A stretch of DNA of 5,815 nucleotides from Pseudomonadota bacterium (GTDB lineage: Bacteria; Pseudomonadota; Alphaproteobacteria; Micropepsales; Micropepsaceae): assembly GCA_021817355.1 (NCBI GenBank), contig JAKAVI010000398.1, forward strand, positions 1 through 5,815. Reading direction: 5' to 3'. The notes under the pieces are model-generated. The model had not been told where the DNA came from. It saw nothing but the letters and a program-made list of their open reading frames with translations, and searched no databases. Positions within the stretch are counted from its first letter, which is position 1. Every line of letters starts with the position of its first letter. Shown piece after piece: positions 1 through 4,912 of the stretch. Both the position numbers and the translations under genes were made by a program.

Positions 1-2
1 AT

Positions 3-377
3 TGCTGGCTGAGAACTGAGGTATCGCCGGCTCTGCGGTTCGGACGCAAGAGCTGGGTCGATCAGAAAATTCAGGAATATCCGGGGGAGCCCGGGTTTGC
101 TTGCGCACCAGGTCCTCTTCTGCGTGGCACCCGTTCGTCATGGCAAGAGCGCATGGAGTACCGTCGGACGGGCGAACGGTTCTTATGGAGTTTCAGGACA
201 ACGGACTTCGAACCGCTCTACCGCGTGAGCGCCGGGCAGATGAGCAAAAGGACAGATTTGGCCGCGGCGCTTTCCACGCGTGAGCACGGGTGCGCACGCC
301 AGGCAGACTGTTTGGAAAAAAATTTACCGCACCGCTTGCTCTTCCACGACGCCCACGATGCGATAGGATCGTCTTGA
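3..377 (+). CDS. Unrecognised open frame, 5'-truncated by the window edge (possible tail of an upstream operon gene)
   Basis: The frame is open from the first bases of the window to a TGA at 375-377, giving 124 residues with no start visible at the left. The first 75 or so residues look protein-like (for example WVDQKIQEYPGEPG, SSWQERMEYRRTGERFLWSF, TTDFEPLYRVS), with mixed charge and several aromatics. The last 45 residues look less so, with rare codons such as TTA and ATA close to the stop. It ends 18 bases before the ATG of the acyl-CoA ligase, a typical operon spacing with the ligase ribosome binding site in the gap. I recognise no family, catalytic motif or membrane segment. An internal ATG at 153 would give only 74 residues and has no obvious Shine-Dalgarno. 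It may be a real C-terminus, a decayed gene or a chance open frame in GC-rich DNA. Confidence 0.33.
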   Translation, partial: CWLRTEVSPALRFGRKSWVDQKIQEYPGEPGFACAPGPLLRGTRSSWQERMEYRRTGERFLWSFRTTDFEPLYRVSAGQMSKRTDLAAALSTREHGCARQADCLEKNLPHRLLFHDAHDAIGSS

Positions 378-385
378 ACAAGCCA

Positions 386-390
386 CGGAG
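386..390 (+). promoter_or_regulatory. Ribosome binding site of the acyl-CoA ligase gene
   Basis: CGGAG ends five bases before the ATG at 396 and supports that start. No convincing -35/-10 pair is visible between 300 and 385, so the ligase may be read from a promoter left of the window or from a weak or activated one. Confidence 0.55.
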
Positions 391-395
391 CCGCT

Positions 396-1895
396 ATGCC
401 TGAGACACCTGCCCCGGACCTGCCTTCCATCCCCGCCACCTTGCGCCGCATCGCGACGGAAAAGGGCGAAGCCCGCGCCGTCAGCTTGGCTCGCGCCGAT
501 GGTTCGGTGGAGAGCCTCAGCTGGGGTGGCCTTGACCGCAACTCCAACCGCATGGCGCGGGCGTTGGCGGAGGCAGGCGTCGGCTTCGGTGACTTCGTCA
601 CTATCGCGCTTCCCAATTCGCTGGGCTTCATCGAGGCCTGTTACGCGGTGTGGAAGCTGGGTGCGGTGCCCCAGCCTGTTTCCTCCCGTCTGCCAGGGGC
701 CGAACTCGACGCCATTGTCGAACTGGCCAATACCCCGGTCGTGGTTGGCGCAGAGGAACTCAAGGCCAGGCGGCCGGTTTTCTCGCCAGCAGCGCTGCTG
801 GCGCGCTCGAATGATGACAGTGCATTGCCAGATGCGGTCTCCTCGTCCTGGAAGGCGCCGACATCCGGCGGCTCGACCGGACGGCCGAAACTCATCGTGT
901 CGGGCCAACCAGCCGTGGTCGACGGCGTCGGCCAAGCTGTCTGGCGCATTGCGCCAGATGATATCGTGCTGATGCCTGGCCCGCTCTATCACAATGGTCC
1001 GCTGATCACGACCTTTTATGCGCTGCAGGCCGGGGCCGAGGTGGTGCTGATGCCCAAATTCGACGCCGAAGCCACCCTCGCCCATATCGCGCGCTTTGGT
1101 GCAACCTGGGTCTATTTTGTACCAACAATGATGGGCCGCATCTGGCGGCTGCCGGAAGAGGTGCGCGCGCAATACGATGTCTCGTCACTGCGCACGATCT
1201 GGCACCTGGCAGCGCCTTGCCCCGCCTGGCTCAAGGAAGCCTGGATCGGCTGGCTGGGGCCAGAGGTGGTGTGGGAGCTTTATGGCGGCACCGAAGGCAT
1301 ATCCGCCACGACCATCAGCGGCAGCGAATGGCTGAGCCATCGCGGTTCTGTCGGCAAGCCGCTTGACGGCGGCATCATGAAAGCCTTTGACGAGCAGGGC
1401 CGTGAATTACCCCCGGGACAGACCGGCGAGATTTTCATGAAACGGGCCGAAGGCTTTGCTGCCACCTATCGCTATGTGGGGGCCGAGGCGCAGACCTTGC
1501 CCGGTGGCTGGGAATCCATCGGGGACATCGGCTGGTTCGATGAGGAAGGCTATCTCTACCTCGCGGACCGCCGCAGCGATATGATTCTTGTCGGCGGTGC
1601 CAACGTTTATCCGGCCGAAGTGGAAGCAGCACTGGAGGAGCATCCCCTCGTTGCCTCCAGCGCCGTGATCGGCCTGCCGGACGATGATCTCGGCAACCGC
1701 ATCCATGCGATCATACAGCCGCGCGAGGGCCTGGACCTTGATGAGCTTGCGCGTCATCTGGCAGAGCGCCTTGTGATCTACAAGAGGCCGCGCAGTTTCG
1801 AGCTGGTCAGTGAAAACGTGCGCGACGATGCCGGAAAGGTCCGTCGTAGCGCACTGCGCGCGGAACGTGTCGACAAGCTGAAGGCTCGTGCTTGA
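396..1895 (+). CDS. AMP-forming acyl-CoA synthetase / CoA ligase (ANL superfamily)
   Basis: This enzyme should activate a carboxylic acid through an acyl-adenylate and transfer it to CoA in the cytoplasm. The 499 residues form a complete ANL protein of normal length. The AMP/phosphate-binding loop is TSGGSTGRPK (156-165), the adenine-binding motif is YGGTEG (296-301), GDIGWFDEEGYLYLADR (376-392) carries the ribose-binding Asp and hinge region, and GGANVYPAEVE (400-410) is the start of the C-terminal domain. The near C-terminal catalytic lysine is K481 in DDAGKVRR. All core motifs are intact, so it should be active. There is no signal peptide or membrane segment. The overall style recalls ligases annotated as bile-acid-CoA or long-chain acyl-CoA ligases, but the sequence does not fix the substrate. 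An open frame ends 18 bases upstream, and the gene converges on the MDR gene. Confidence 0.94.
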   Translation: MPETPAPDLPSIPATLRRIATEKGEARAVSLARADGSVESLSWGGLDRNSNRMARALAEAGVGFGDFVTIALPNSLGFIEACYAVWKLGAVPQPVSSRLPGAELDAIVELANTPVVVGAEELKARRPVFSPAALLARSNDDSALPDAVSSSWKAPTSGGSTGRPKLIVSGQPAVVDGVGQAVWRIAPDDIVLMPGPLYHNGPLITTFYALQAGAEVVLMPKFDAEATLAHIARFGATWVYFVPTMMGRIWRLPEEVRAQYDVSSLRTIWHLAAPCPAWLKEAWIGWLGPEVVWELYGGTEGISATTISGSEWLSHRGSVGKPLDGGIMKAFDEQGRELPPGQTGEIFMKRAEGFAATYRYVGAEAQTLPGGWESIGDIGWFDEEGYLYLADRRSDMILVGGANVYPAEVEAALEEHPLVASSAVIGLPDDDLGNRIHAIIQPREGLDLDELARHLAERLVIYKRPRSFELVSENVRDDAGKVRRSALRAERVDKLKARA

Positions 1896-1951
1896 TCCTT
1901 GATGGGCGACACGTGGCGCGAACGCTGACGGACAAAGGGACTTGGCGTAGA

Positions 1952-1979
1952 GCATCCGCCAGGCACTTCTGGGGGATGC
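1952..1979 (+). terminator. Hairpin downstream of the ligase gene (possible 3' end, no U-tract)
   Basis: GCATCC (1952-1957) pairs with GGATGC (1974-1979), and after one G-G mismatch CCAG (1959-1962) pairs with CTGG (1969-1972) around a 6-base loop. It starts 56 bases after the ligase stop and is the strongest stem there. Neither strand has a T-run after the stem, so it is better seen as a 3'-end stabilising or Rho-dependent-type structure than as a classical intrinsic terminator. Confidence 0.3.
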
Positions 1980-1998
1980 GCGCACAAAAGCCGTGCGG

Positions 1999-2026
1999 TA
2001 AACGGAAAAGCACGCCTCGGGGCGTG
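1999..2026 (-). terminator. Candidate intrinsic terminator for the MDR dehydrogenase gene
   Basis: Read on the minus strand, CACGCC and GGCGTG form a perfect 6-bp GC-rich stem (2011-2026) with the tetraloop CCGA. They are followed by CTTTTCCGTTT, a T-rich though interrupted tail. It lies about 140 bases beyond the MDR stop. On the plus strand no T-tract follows the same stem, so the arrangement favours termination of minus-strand transcripts. Confidence 0.42.
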
Positions 2027-2123
2027 ACCGCCCAGATGTCTACGCCCTGCCTGCGGGCAGGTGCCAGGCCCGCGCTGCGCACCTGCGCGATGATCAGGGG
2101 ACACCTCATGATGAAGGAGAGCG

Positions 2124-2150
2124 CGGATCGCCCACGATAGAGGCAATCCG
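2124..2150 (-). terminator. Hairpin just after the MDR stop codon
   Basis: On the minus strand CGGATTGCC and GGCGATCCG pair over 9 bp, including one G-U wobble, around a 9-base loop. The stem starts 15 bases after the MDR stop. The wobble is a C-A mismatch in plus-strand RNA, so the structure suits minus-strand transcripts better. No clear U-run follows, so it may protect the 3' end rather than terminate. Confidence 0.3.
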
Positions 2151-2164
2151 GCTTTCCCCGATCG

Positions 2165-3178
2165 TCAGCTCATCGACAGCGTGATCTTGCCGACATGGGC
2201 ACCGCTTTCCTGATAGCGGAACGCGTCCGCCAGTTCGGCCAACGGGAAATCACGGTCGATCACCGGTCTGATGGCATTCGCCTCGATCGCCCTGATCATT
2301 TGCTGCTGCTGTTCGCGGCTACCGACCGTGATCCCGATCAGGCGAATCTGCTGGGTCATGATCGCGGCTGTGGCAACCTCTCCCTGAAATCCCGCCAGCA
2401 CGCCGATGAGCGAGATGTGCCCTCCGTTCCTGCAGGCCCGAATGGACTGGCCAAGGGTGCCGGCTCCGCCGATTTCGACCACGTGGTCAACGCCACGCCC
2501 GTGGGTGAAGGCACGCGCCGCAGCTCCCCATTCGGGCGTCTTCCTGTAGTTGATGAGATGATCGGCTCCCATCGCCTTCAGCCGCTCCAGCTTTTTGTCT
2601 GAAGAAGAGGTAGCGATCACCGACGCGCCACAGGCCTTGGCAAATTGCAGTGCAAAAACTGACACGCCACCGGTCCCCTGAACCAGAACACAGTCTCCGG
2701 CCCTGATTCCACCCTCCACGACAAGCGCCCGCCACGCCGTGAGCCCGGCGCAGGTAAGCGTTGCGGCCTCAGCGTGGCTGTAGCCATGCGGCGCGTGGGT
2801 AAAATGGGCCTGTGGCGCCACCACCTCTTCGCGCGCATAGCCGTCATTGCGGTCGCCCGGCACGATGCTCAGCTTTGCGACCTCGGGTTCGCCCGAACGC
2901 CAGTTCGGAAAGAAGGTGCTGACCACCGCATCACCGACCTTGTACTCACTTACCCCCGGACCGATCGCGCTCACCACCCCCGCACCATCCGACATCGGGA
3001 TGCGCCCATCTGCTGTCGGGATCAGCCCCTTGGCCACGAAATAGTCGTGGTAATTGAGTGAGCTGGCGTGCAGGCGCACTGCGATCTCGCCGGCGGCCGG
3101 CGGCGAGATCGCAGCTTCCTCACCCAGAACCAGATGCTCAAGGCCGCCGGGTGATCTCAGGCGCATAACTTTAGACAT
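2165..3178 (-). CDS. Zinc-independent MDR-family NAD(P)-dependent alcohol dehydrogenase / quinone oxidoreductase-like protein
   Basis: A cytoplasmic medium-chain dehydrogenase/reductase expected to oxidise or reduce an alcohol, carbonyl or enone using NAD(P). From the ATG at 3178 it has 337 residues, a normal length. The N-terminal GroES-like domain includes SLNYHDYFVAKG (40-51) and PMSDGAGVVSAIGPGV (61-76). The Rossmann domain has VQGTGGVSVFALQFAKACGA (166-185) with the glycine-rich turn, followed by SSSDKKLERLKAMGADHLIN (191-210), GRGVDHVVEIGGAGTLGQSI (227-246) and a C-terminal RPVIDRDFPLAELADAFRY (304-322). The four-cysteine structural zinc loop and the usual catalytic-zinc Cys are absent. 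The pattern fits the MDR subgroup often called NAD(P)-dependent alcohol dehydrogenase. ATG 3178 is preferred over the in-frame GTG at 3220 because AAGGA lies 7 bases upstream of it and the predicted -10 (3207-3212) lies between the two. The substrate is unknown. It diverges from the crotonase gene. Confidence 0.93.
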   Translation of the reverse strand: MSKVMRLRSPGGLEHLVLGEEAAISPPAAGEIAVRLHASSLNYHDYFVAKGLIPTADGRIPMSDGAGVVSAIGPGVSEYKVGDAVVSTFFPNWRSGEPEVAKLSIVPGDRNDGYAREEVVAPQAHFTHAPHGYSHAEAATLTCAGLTAWRALVVEGGIRAGDCVLVQGTGGVSVFALQFAKACGASVIATSSSDKKLERLKAMGADHLINYRKTPEWGAAARAFTHGRGVDHVVEIGGAGTLGQSIRACRNGGHISLIGVLAGFQGEVATAAIMTQQIRLIGITVGSREQQQQMIRAIEANAIRPVIDRDFPLAELADAFRYQESGAHVGKITLSMS

Positions 3179-3185
3179 GGGGCCG

Positions 3186-3190
3186 TCCTT
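3186..3190 (-). promoter_or_regulatory. Ribosome binding site that decides the MDR start
   Basis: On the minus strand AAGGA stands 7 bases before ATG 3178. The longer in-frame start, GTG at 3220, has no comparable Shine-Dalgarno. The protein from 3178 begins MSKVMRL, a usual beginning for the family. Confidence 0.6.
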
Positions 3191-3206
3191 CAATGATTGC
3201 GCCGGC

Positions 3207-3234
3207 AGTTTAGCGGCCACACGGAGGCTGCCAA
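3207..3234 (-). promoter_or_regulatory. Candidate sigma-70-type promoter of the MDR gene
   Basis: On the minus strand TTGGCA (3234-3229) and TAAACT (3212-3207) are separated by 16 bases. Transcription would start near 3200, leaving a leader of about 20 bases that contains the AAGGA site. The -35 overlaps the end of the inverted repeat copy at 3231-3264, as expected if that repeat is an operator. The call is based on consensus resemblance only. Confidence 0.4.
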
Positions 3235-3264
3235 GGGTGACGCTGCGTCGATTTCCGCGAGAAC
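3231..3264 (-). repeat. Left copy of an inverted repeat (possible operator or terminal inverted repeat)
   Basis: Read on the minus strand this 34-base copy has three blocks: GTTC, GGAAA, and the 13-base core GCAGCGTCACCCT followed by TGG. The same blocks occur in the same order on the plus strand at 3595-3625, with small length differences between blocks. The copy lies 53-86 bases upstream of the MDR start, in the same orientation relative to its gene as the right copy has to the crotonase gene. Confidence 0.6.
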
Positions 3265-3594
3265 CCAGAGCTACCGACCAGGCATCTGCGCATCTTCACC
3301 GTGATCTGAGGCTACGGCGGTAGCGCAAACCGGGACAGAGGCATGGAAGCAGATTGAGAGCCACGATTTCGTAATCCATAAGGCTCTGTCATGGTTCATG
3401 GCCGAAGCCATGTGCCCTGTTGCAGCGATCAGGCTGGATCCTGGATGATCCGGCTCGCGTCTTATCCCTCCTATCCTTCAGCACTGAGCGAGACATCGCA
3501 GGCGGCGATGGCGCAGGCATCCAGAACGTGAGGACCAAAGGCATGGAGCGATAGCGCCAGCTTTGCGGACATGACCGTCCCCTCTTGTCATGTA
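3235..3594. other. Central part of the MDR/crotonase divergent intergenic region
   Basis: The whole gap between the two start codons is 542 bases. The stretch between the inverted repeat copies contains no convincing gene. It holds a 33-codon minus-strand frame (3471-3572) and two small hairpins: CATGGC-CGAA-GCCATG at 3397-3412, and GGATC-N6-GATCC at 3436-3451. The length is generous for a divergent promoter region and leaves room for a decayed gene or a miniature element. Confidence 0.5.
3471..3572 (-). CDS. Doubtful 33-residue frame with a fair ribosome binding site
   Basis: Minus-strand ATG at 3572 is preceded by GAGGGG and an adequate spacer; the frame ends at a TAG (3471-3473). The peptide, beginning MSAKLALSLHAFGPHVLDAC, has three cysteines and no recognised motif. 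The bases around its start (GGACGG, a short spacer, ATGTC, then an AAAG a few bases on) resemble those around the MDR start, so it could be the leftover 5' end of a duplicated or lost gene. Chance is just as likely. Confidence 0.12.
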   Translation of the reverse strand: MSAKLALSLHAFGPHVLDACAIAACDVSLSAEG

Positions 3595-3625
3595 GTTCGC
3601 CGGAAACCTGGCAGCGTCACCCTGG
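3595..3625 (+). repeat. Right copy of the inverted repeat (possible operator or terminal inverted repeat)
   Basis: This plus-strand copy has GTTC, GGAAA, then GCAGCGTCACCCT and GG. The 13-base core (3611-3623) is identical to the reverse complement of 3234-3246. It ends 95 bases before the crotonase ATG and 28 bases before the predicted -35 of that gene, a position that would suit an activator site. Confidence 0.6.
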
Positions 3626-3653
3626 ATAGGGACGGCATAGACCGGTCAGAGGC

Positions 3654-3684
3654 TTGACTGAGACGCGCGGATGGGGGGTATCAT
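3654..3684 (+). promoter_or_regulatory. Candidate sigma-70-type promoter of the crotonase gene
   Basis: TTGACT (3654-3659) and TATCAT (3679-3684) are good -35 and -10 matches but 19 bases apart, longer than the 17-base optimum, which often goes with regulated promoters. A short inverted repeat GTCA-N6-TGAC (3645-3658) and the 8-base palindrome GACCGGTC (3640-3647) overlap or abut the -35 and could be a regulator site. The start point would be near 3691, and GAGGG (3713-3717) is the ribosome binding site. Confidence 0.45.
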
Positions 3685-3720
3685 TTCACGGCGCACAAAA
3701 CACAATGACAGCGAGGGTTC

Positions 3721-4593
3721 ATGTCCGGTTTGATACTTCATGACGAGCCGCGGCCTCATGTCAGGAGGCTGACACTCAATCGACCACAGAAGCGCAATGC
3801 GCTTTCGAACCATTTGCGTGGCGAGCTGTTTGCCGCACTCGATGAGGCTGACCGCGATCCTGACATTCGGGTCATCATCATCTGCGGTGCAGGAACCTGC
3901 TTCTCGGCCGGCTACGATCTGTCAGCAGAAAGCGGTCGGCAGGCGCAGAGCCTTCCATTCCATACGGCCGGCGGTGCCGGTGAATGGCCACGCCATGTGG
4001 TTGAAGGATGCTTCCGGATCTGGGATCTCGCCAAGCCGGTGATCGCACAGGTGCATGGCTGGTGCCTGGCTGGTGGTTCCGAACTTGCGACCGCAGCCGA
4101 CCTCGTCTACGTCGCCGAGGATGCCCAGATCGGCTACCCACCCGTGCGCATGATGAGCCCGCCAGACAACCAGTTTCATCCCTGGCTGTGCGGACTGCGT
4201 CCGGCAATGGAGATGATGCTGACGGGCGATGCCATCAGTGGTGTGGACGCCGTACGCGTTGGCTTCGCCAACCGCGCCTTTCCCGCCGAAAGGCTCGAAG
4301 AAGAAGTGCTCGCCATTGCCGAACGTGTCGCCAAAATCCCGACAGATGTGCAGCAGATGAACAAGCGCTCCGTCCATCGAGCGATGGAAATCATGGGCCT
4401 CAGGGCGGCCATTCGTGCAGGTACCGAGATCCAGGCTCTCGCCATGACGACCCAGTCGAGCCGCGAAACCTTCGCCAAGTTTCGTGAGGGGGTACGCAAG
4501 GGGCTCGATGCCCGTGATACAGCCTTTGGAGATTATCGCACGAAAAAGAAAGGCTCGGGGTCTGGAGGCAATAAGAAGACAAAGACGCGGTGA
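3721..4593 (+). CDS. Crotonase / enoyl-CoA hydratase-isomerase family protein with altered active site
   Basis: A cytoplasmic crotonase-fold enzyme acting on an acyl- or enoyl-CoA thioester. The 290 residues are slightly longer than the usual 255-270. NRPQKRNALS (20-29) is the typical N-terminal CoA-binding segment. FSAGYDL (61-67) and GWCLAGGSEL (113-122) supply the oxyanion-hole backbone amides. E121 lines up with catalytic Glu144 of rat mitochondrial hydratase. The second catalytic Glu (rat Glu164) is replaced by Pro141 in GYPPVRMMSPPDNQ, and the usual GAGGT segment is absent, so canonical hydration is doubtful; a special subgroup hydratase, an isomerase or a hydrolase are all possible. 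The C-terminus (274-290) is a Lys/Gly-rich basic tail. ATG 3721 follows GAGGG closely and is the first start after an in-frame TGA at 3706-3708. The gene diverges from MDR and converges on the propeller gene. Confidence 0.93.
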   Translation: MSGLILHDEPRPHVRRLTLNRPQKRNALSNHLRGELFAALDEADRDPDIRVIIICGAGTCFSAGYDLSAESGRQAQSLPFHTAGGAGEWPRHVVEGCFRIWDLAKPVIAQVHGWCLAGGSELATAADLVYVAEDAQIGYPPVRMMSPPDNQFHPWLCGLRPAMEMMLTGDAISGVDAVRVGFANRAFPAERLEEEVLAIAERVAKIPTDVQQMNKRSVHRAMEIMGLRAAIRAGTEIQALAMTTQSSRETFAKFREGVRKGLDARDTAFGDYRTKKKGSGSGGNKKTKTR

Positions 4594-4655
4594 AGCCTGG
4601 CAATCACGCGATACATTCCCTGTCGTGCGCAATTGCTCACGGCGGCACTGTACTG

Positions 4656-4883
4656 TCATAGCGCAGCAGATTGCCACTCCGTGAAATAGCCGGCCCATTG
4701 CTGCCACAGATACAGGATCAGGCCTAAGCGCCTATAGGAGGTGGACATACCGCGTCGACGCAGATGATTCTGCACCATGCGAGCAACCCAGAAGTCAGGT
4801 AATCCTCCCGGACCGACCGGCACCGTGAACAAAGTCCACGCGAGCCGGGCGCTGTCGCGACGACCGGATGAGACGAGGGTCAC
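4656..4883 (-). CDS. Hypothetical 75-codon frame downstream of the propeller gene, possibly a remnant
   Basis: From a GTG at 4883 to a TGA at 4656-4658 the frame reads as plausible protein: WTLFTVPVGPGG, LPDFWVARMVQNHLRRRG, then an aromatic-rich end with LILYLWQQWAGYFTEWQ. It has five tryptophans in 75 residues and codons much like its neighbours. It lies 29 bases after the propeller stop on the same strand, so it could be the next gene. Against this, neither GTG 4883 nor the internal ATGs at about residues 36 and 46 has a Shine-Dalgarno, and the frame overlaps the candidate plus-strand terminator. I recognise no family. It may be the 3' remnant of a lost gene or chance. Confidence 0.25.
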   Translation of the reverse strand: MTLVSSGRRDSARLAWTLFTVPVGPGGLPDFWVARMVQNHLRRRGMSTSYRRLGLILYLWQQWAGYFTEWQSAAL

Positions 4884-4899
4884 CGTCTTTTTTGTCCGG
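4864..4899 (+). terminator. Candidate terminator facing the crotonase gene
   Basis: AGACG (4871-4875) and CGTCT (4884-4888) form a 5-bp stem with an 8-base loop, and the 3' arm runs into six T residues (4888-4893). Outside this, CCGGA (4864-4868) can pair with TCCGG (4895-4899). The stem is short and lies about 270 bases beyond the crotonase stop, so it may act as a barrier to read-through into the oppositely directed propeller gene. Confidence 0.35.
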
Positions 4900-4912
4900 C
4901 TAAGGCAGGCTC

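Larger units (their letters stand above)
1896..2164. other. Convergent intergenic region rich in hairpins, no supported gene
   Basis: This is the 269-base gap between the stops of the ligase (+) and the MDR dehydrogenase (-). Open frames exist on both strands, but they are Arg/Pro/Ala-rich, resemble no family I know and lack a good ribosome binding site. What stands out is a run of five short inverted repeats: 1952-1979, 1981-1997, 2011-2026, 2046-2061 and 2124-2150. Transcripts from both sides probably end or are processed here. Confidence 0.6.
4594..4912. other. Convergent intergenic region between the crotonase and propeller genes
   Basis: This 319-base gap holds a candidate plus-strand terminator (4864-4899) and a 75-codon minus-strand frame of doubtful status (4656-4883). 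An AGGAGG at 4736-4741 on the plus strand has no useful start codon after it. No RNA gene or mobile-element end is recognisable. Confidence 0.5.

Noticed and set aside
324..1172. 282-codon minus-strand frame opposite the ligase
   Set aside because: It is antisense to a complete ANL enzyme with all motifs intact; its His/Arg/Gly-rich composition is typical of a shadow frame in GC-rich DNA.
1407..1985. 192-codon minus-strand frame opposite the end of the ligase
   Set aside because: It covers the conserved A7-A10 region of the ligase in antisense and is a shadow frame.
1892..2140. 82-codon plus-strand frame after the ligase
   Set aside because: It overlaps the ligase stop, its composition is Arg/Thr-rich without motifs, and it runs through the hairpin cluster.
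3179..3220. Longer MDR start at GTG 3220
   Set aside because: It has no Shine-Dalgarno, it would lie upstream of the predicted -10, and ATG 3178 has AAGGA at good spacing with a normal family N-terminus.
3922..4707. 261-codon minus-strand frame opposite the crotonase
   Set aside because: It is antisense to a clear crotonase and shows no family features or ribosome binding site.
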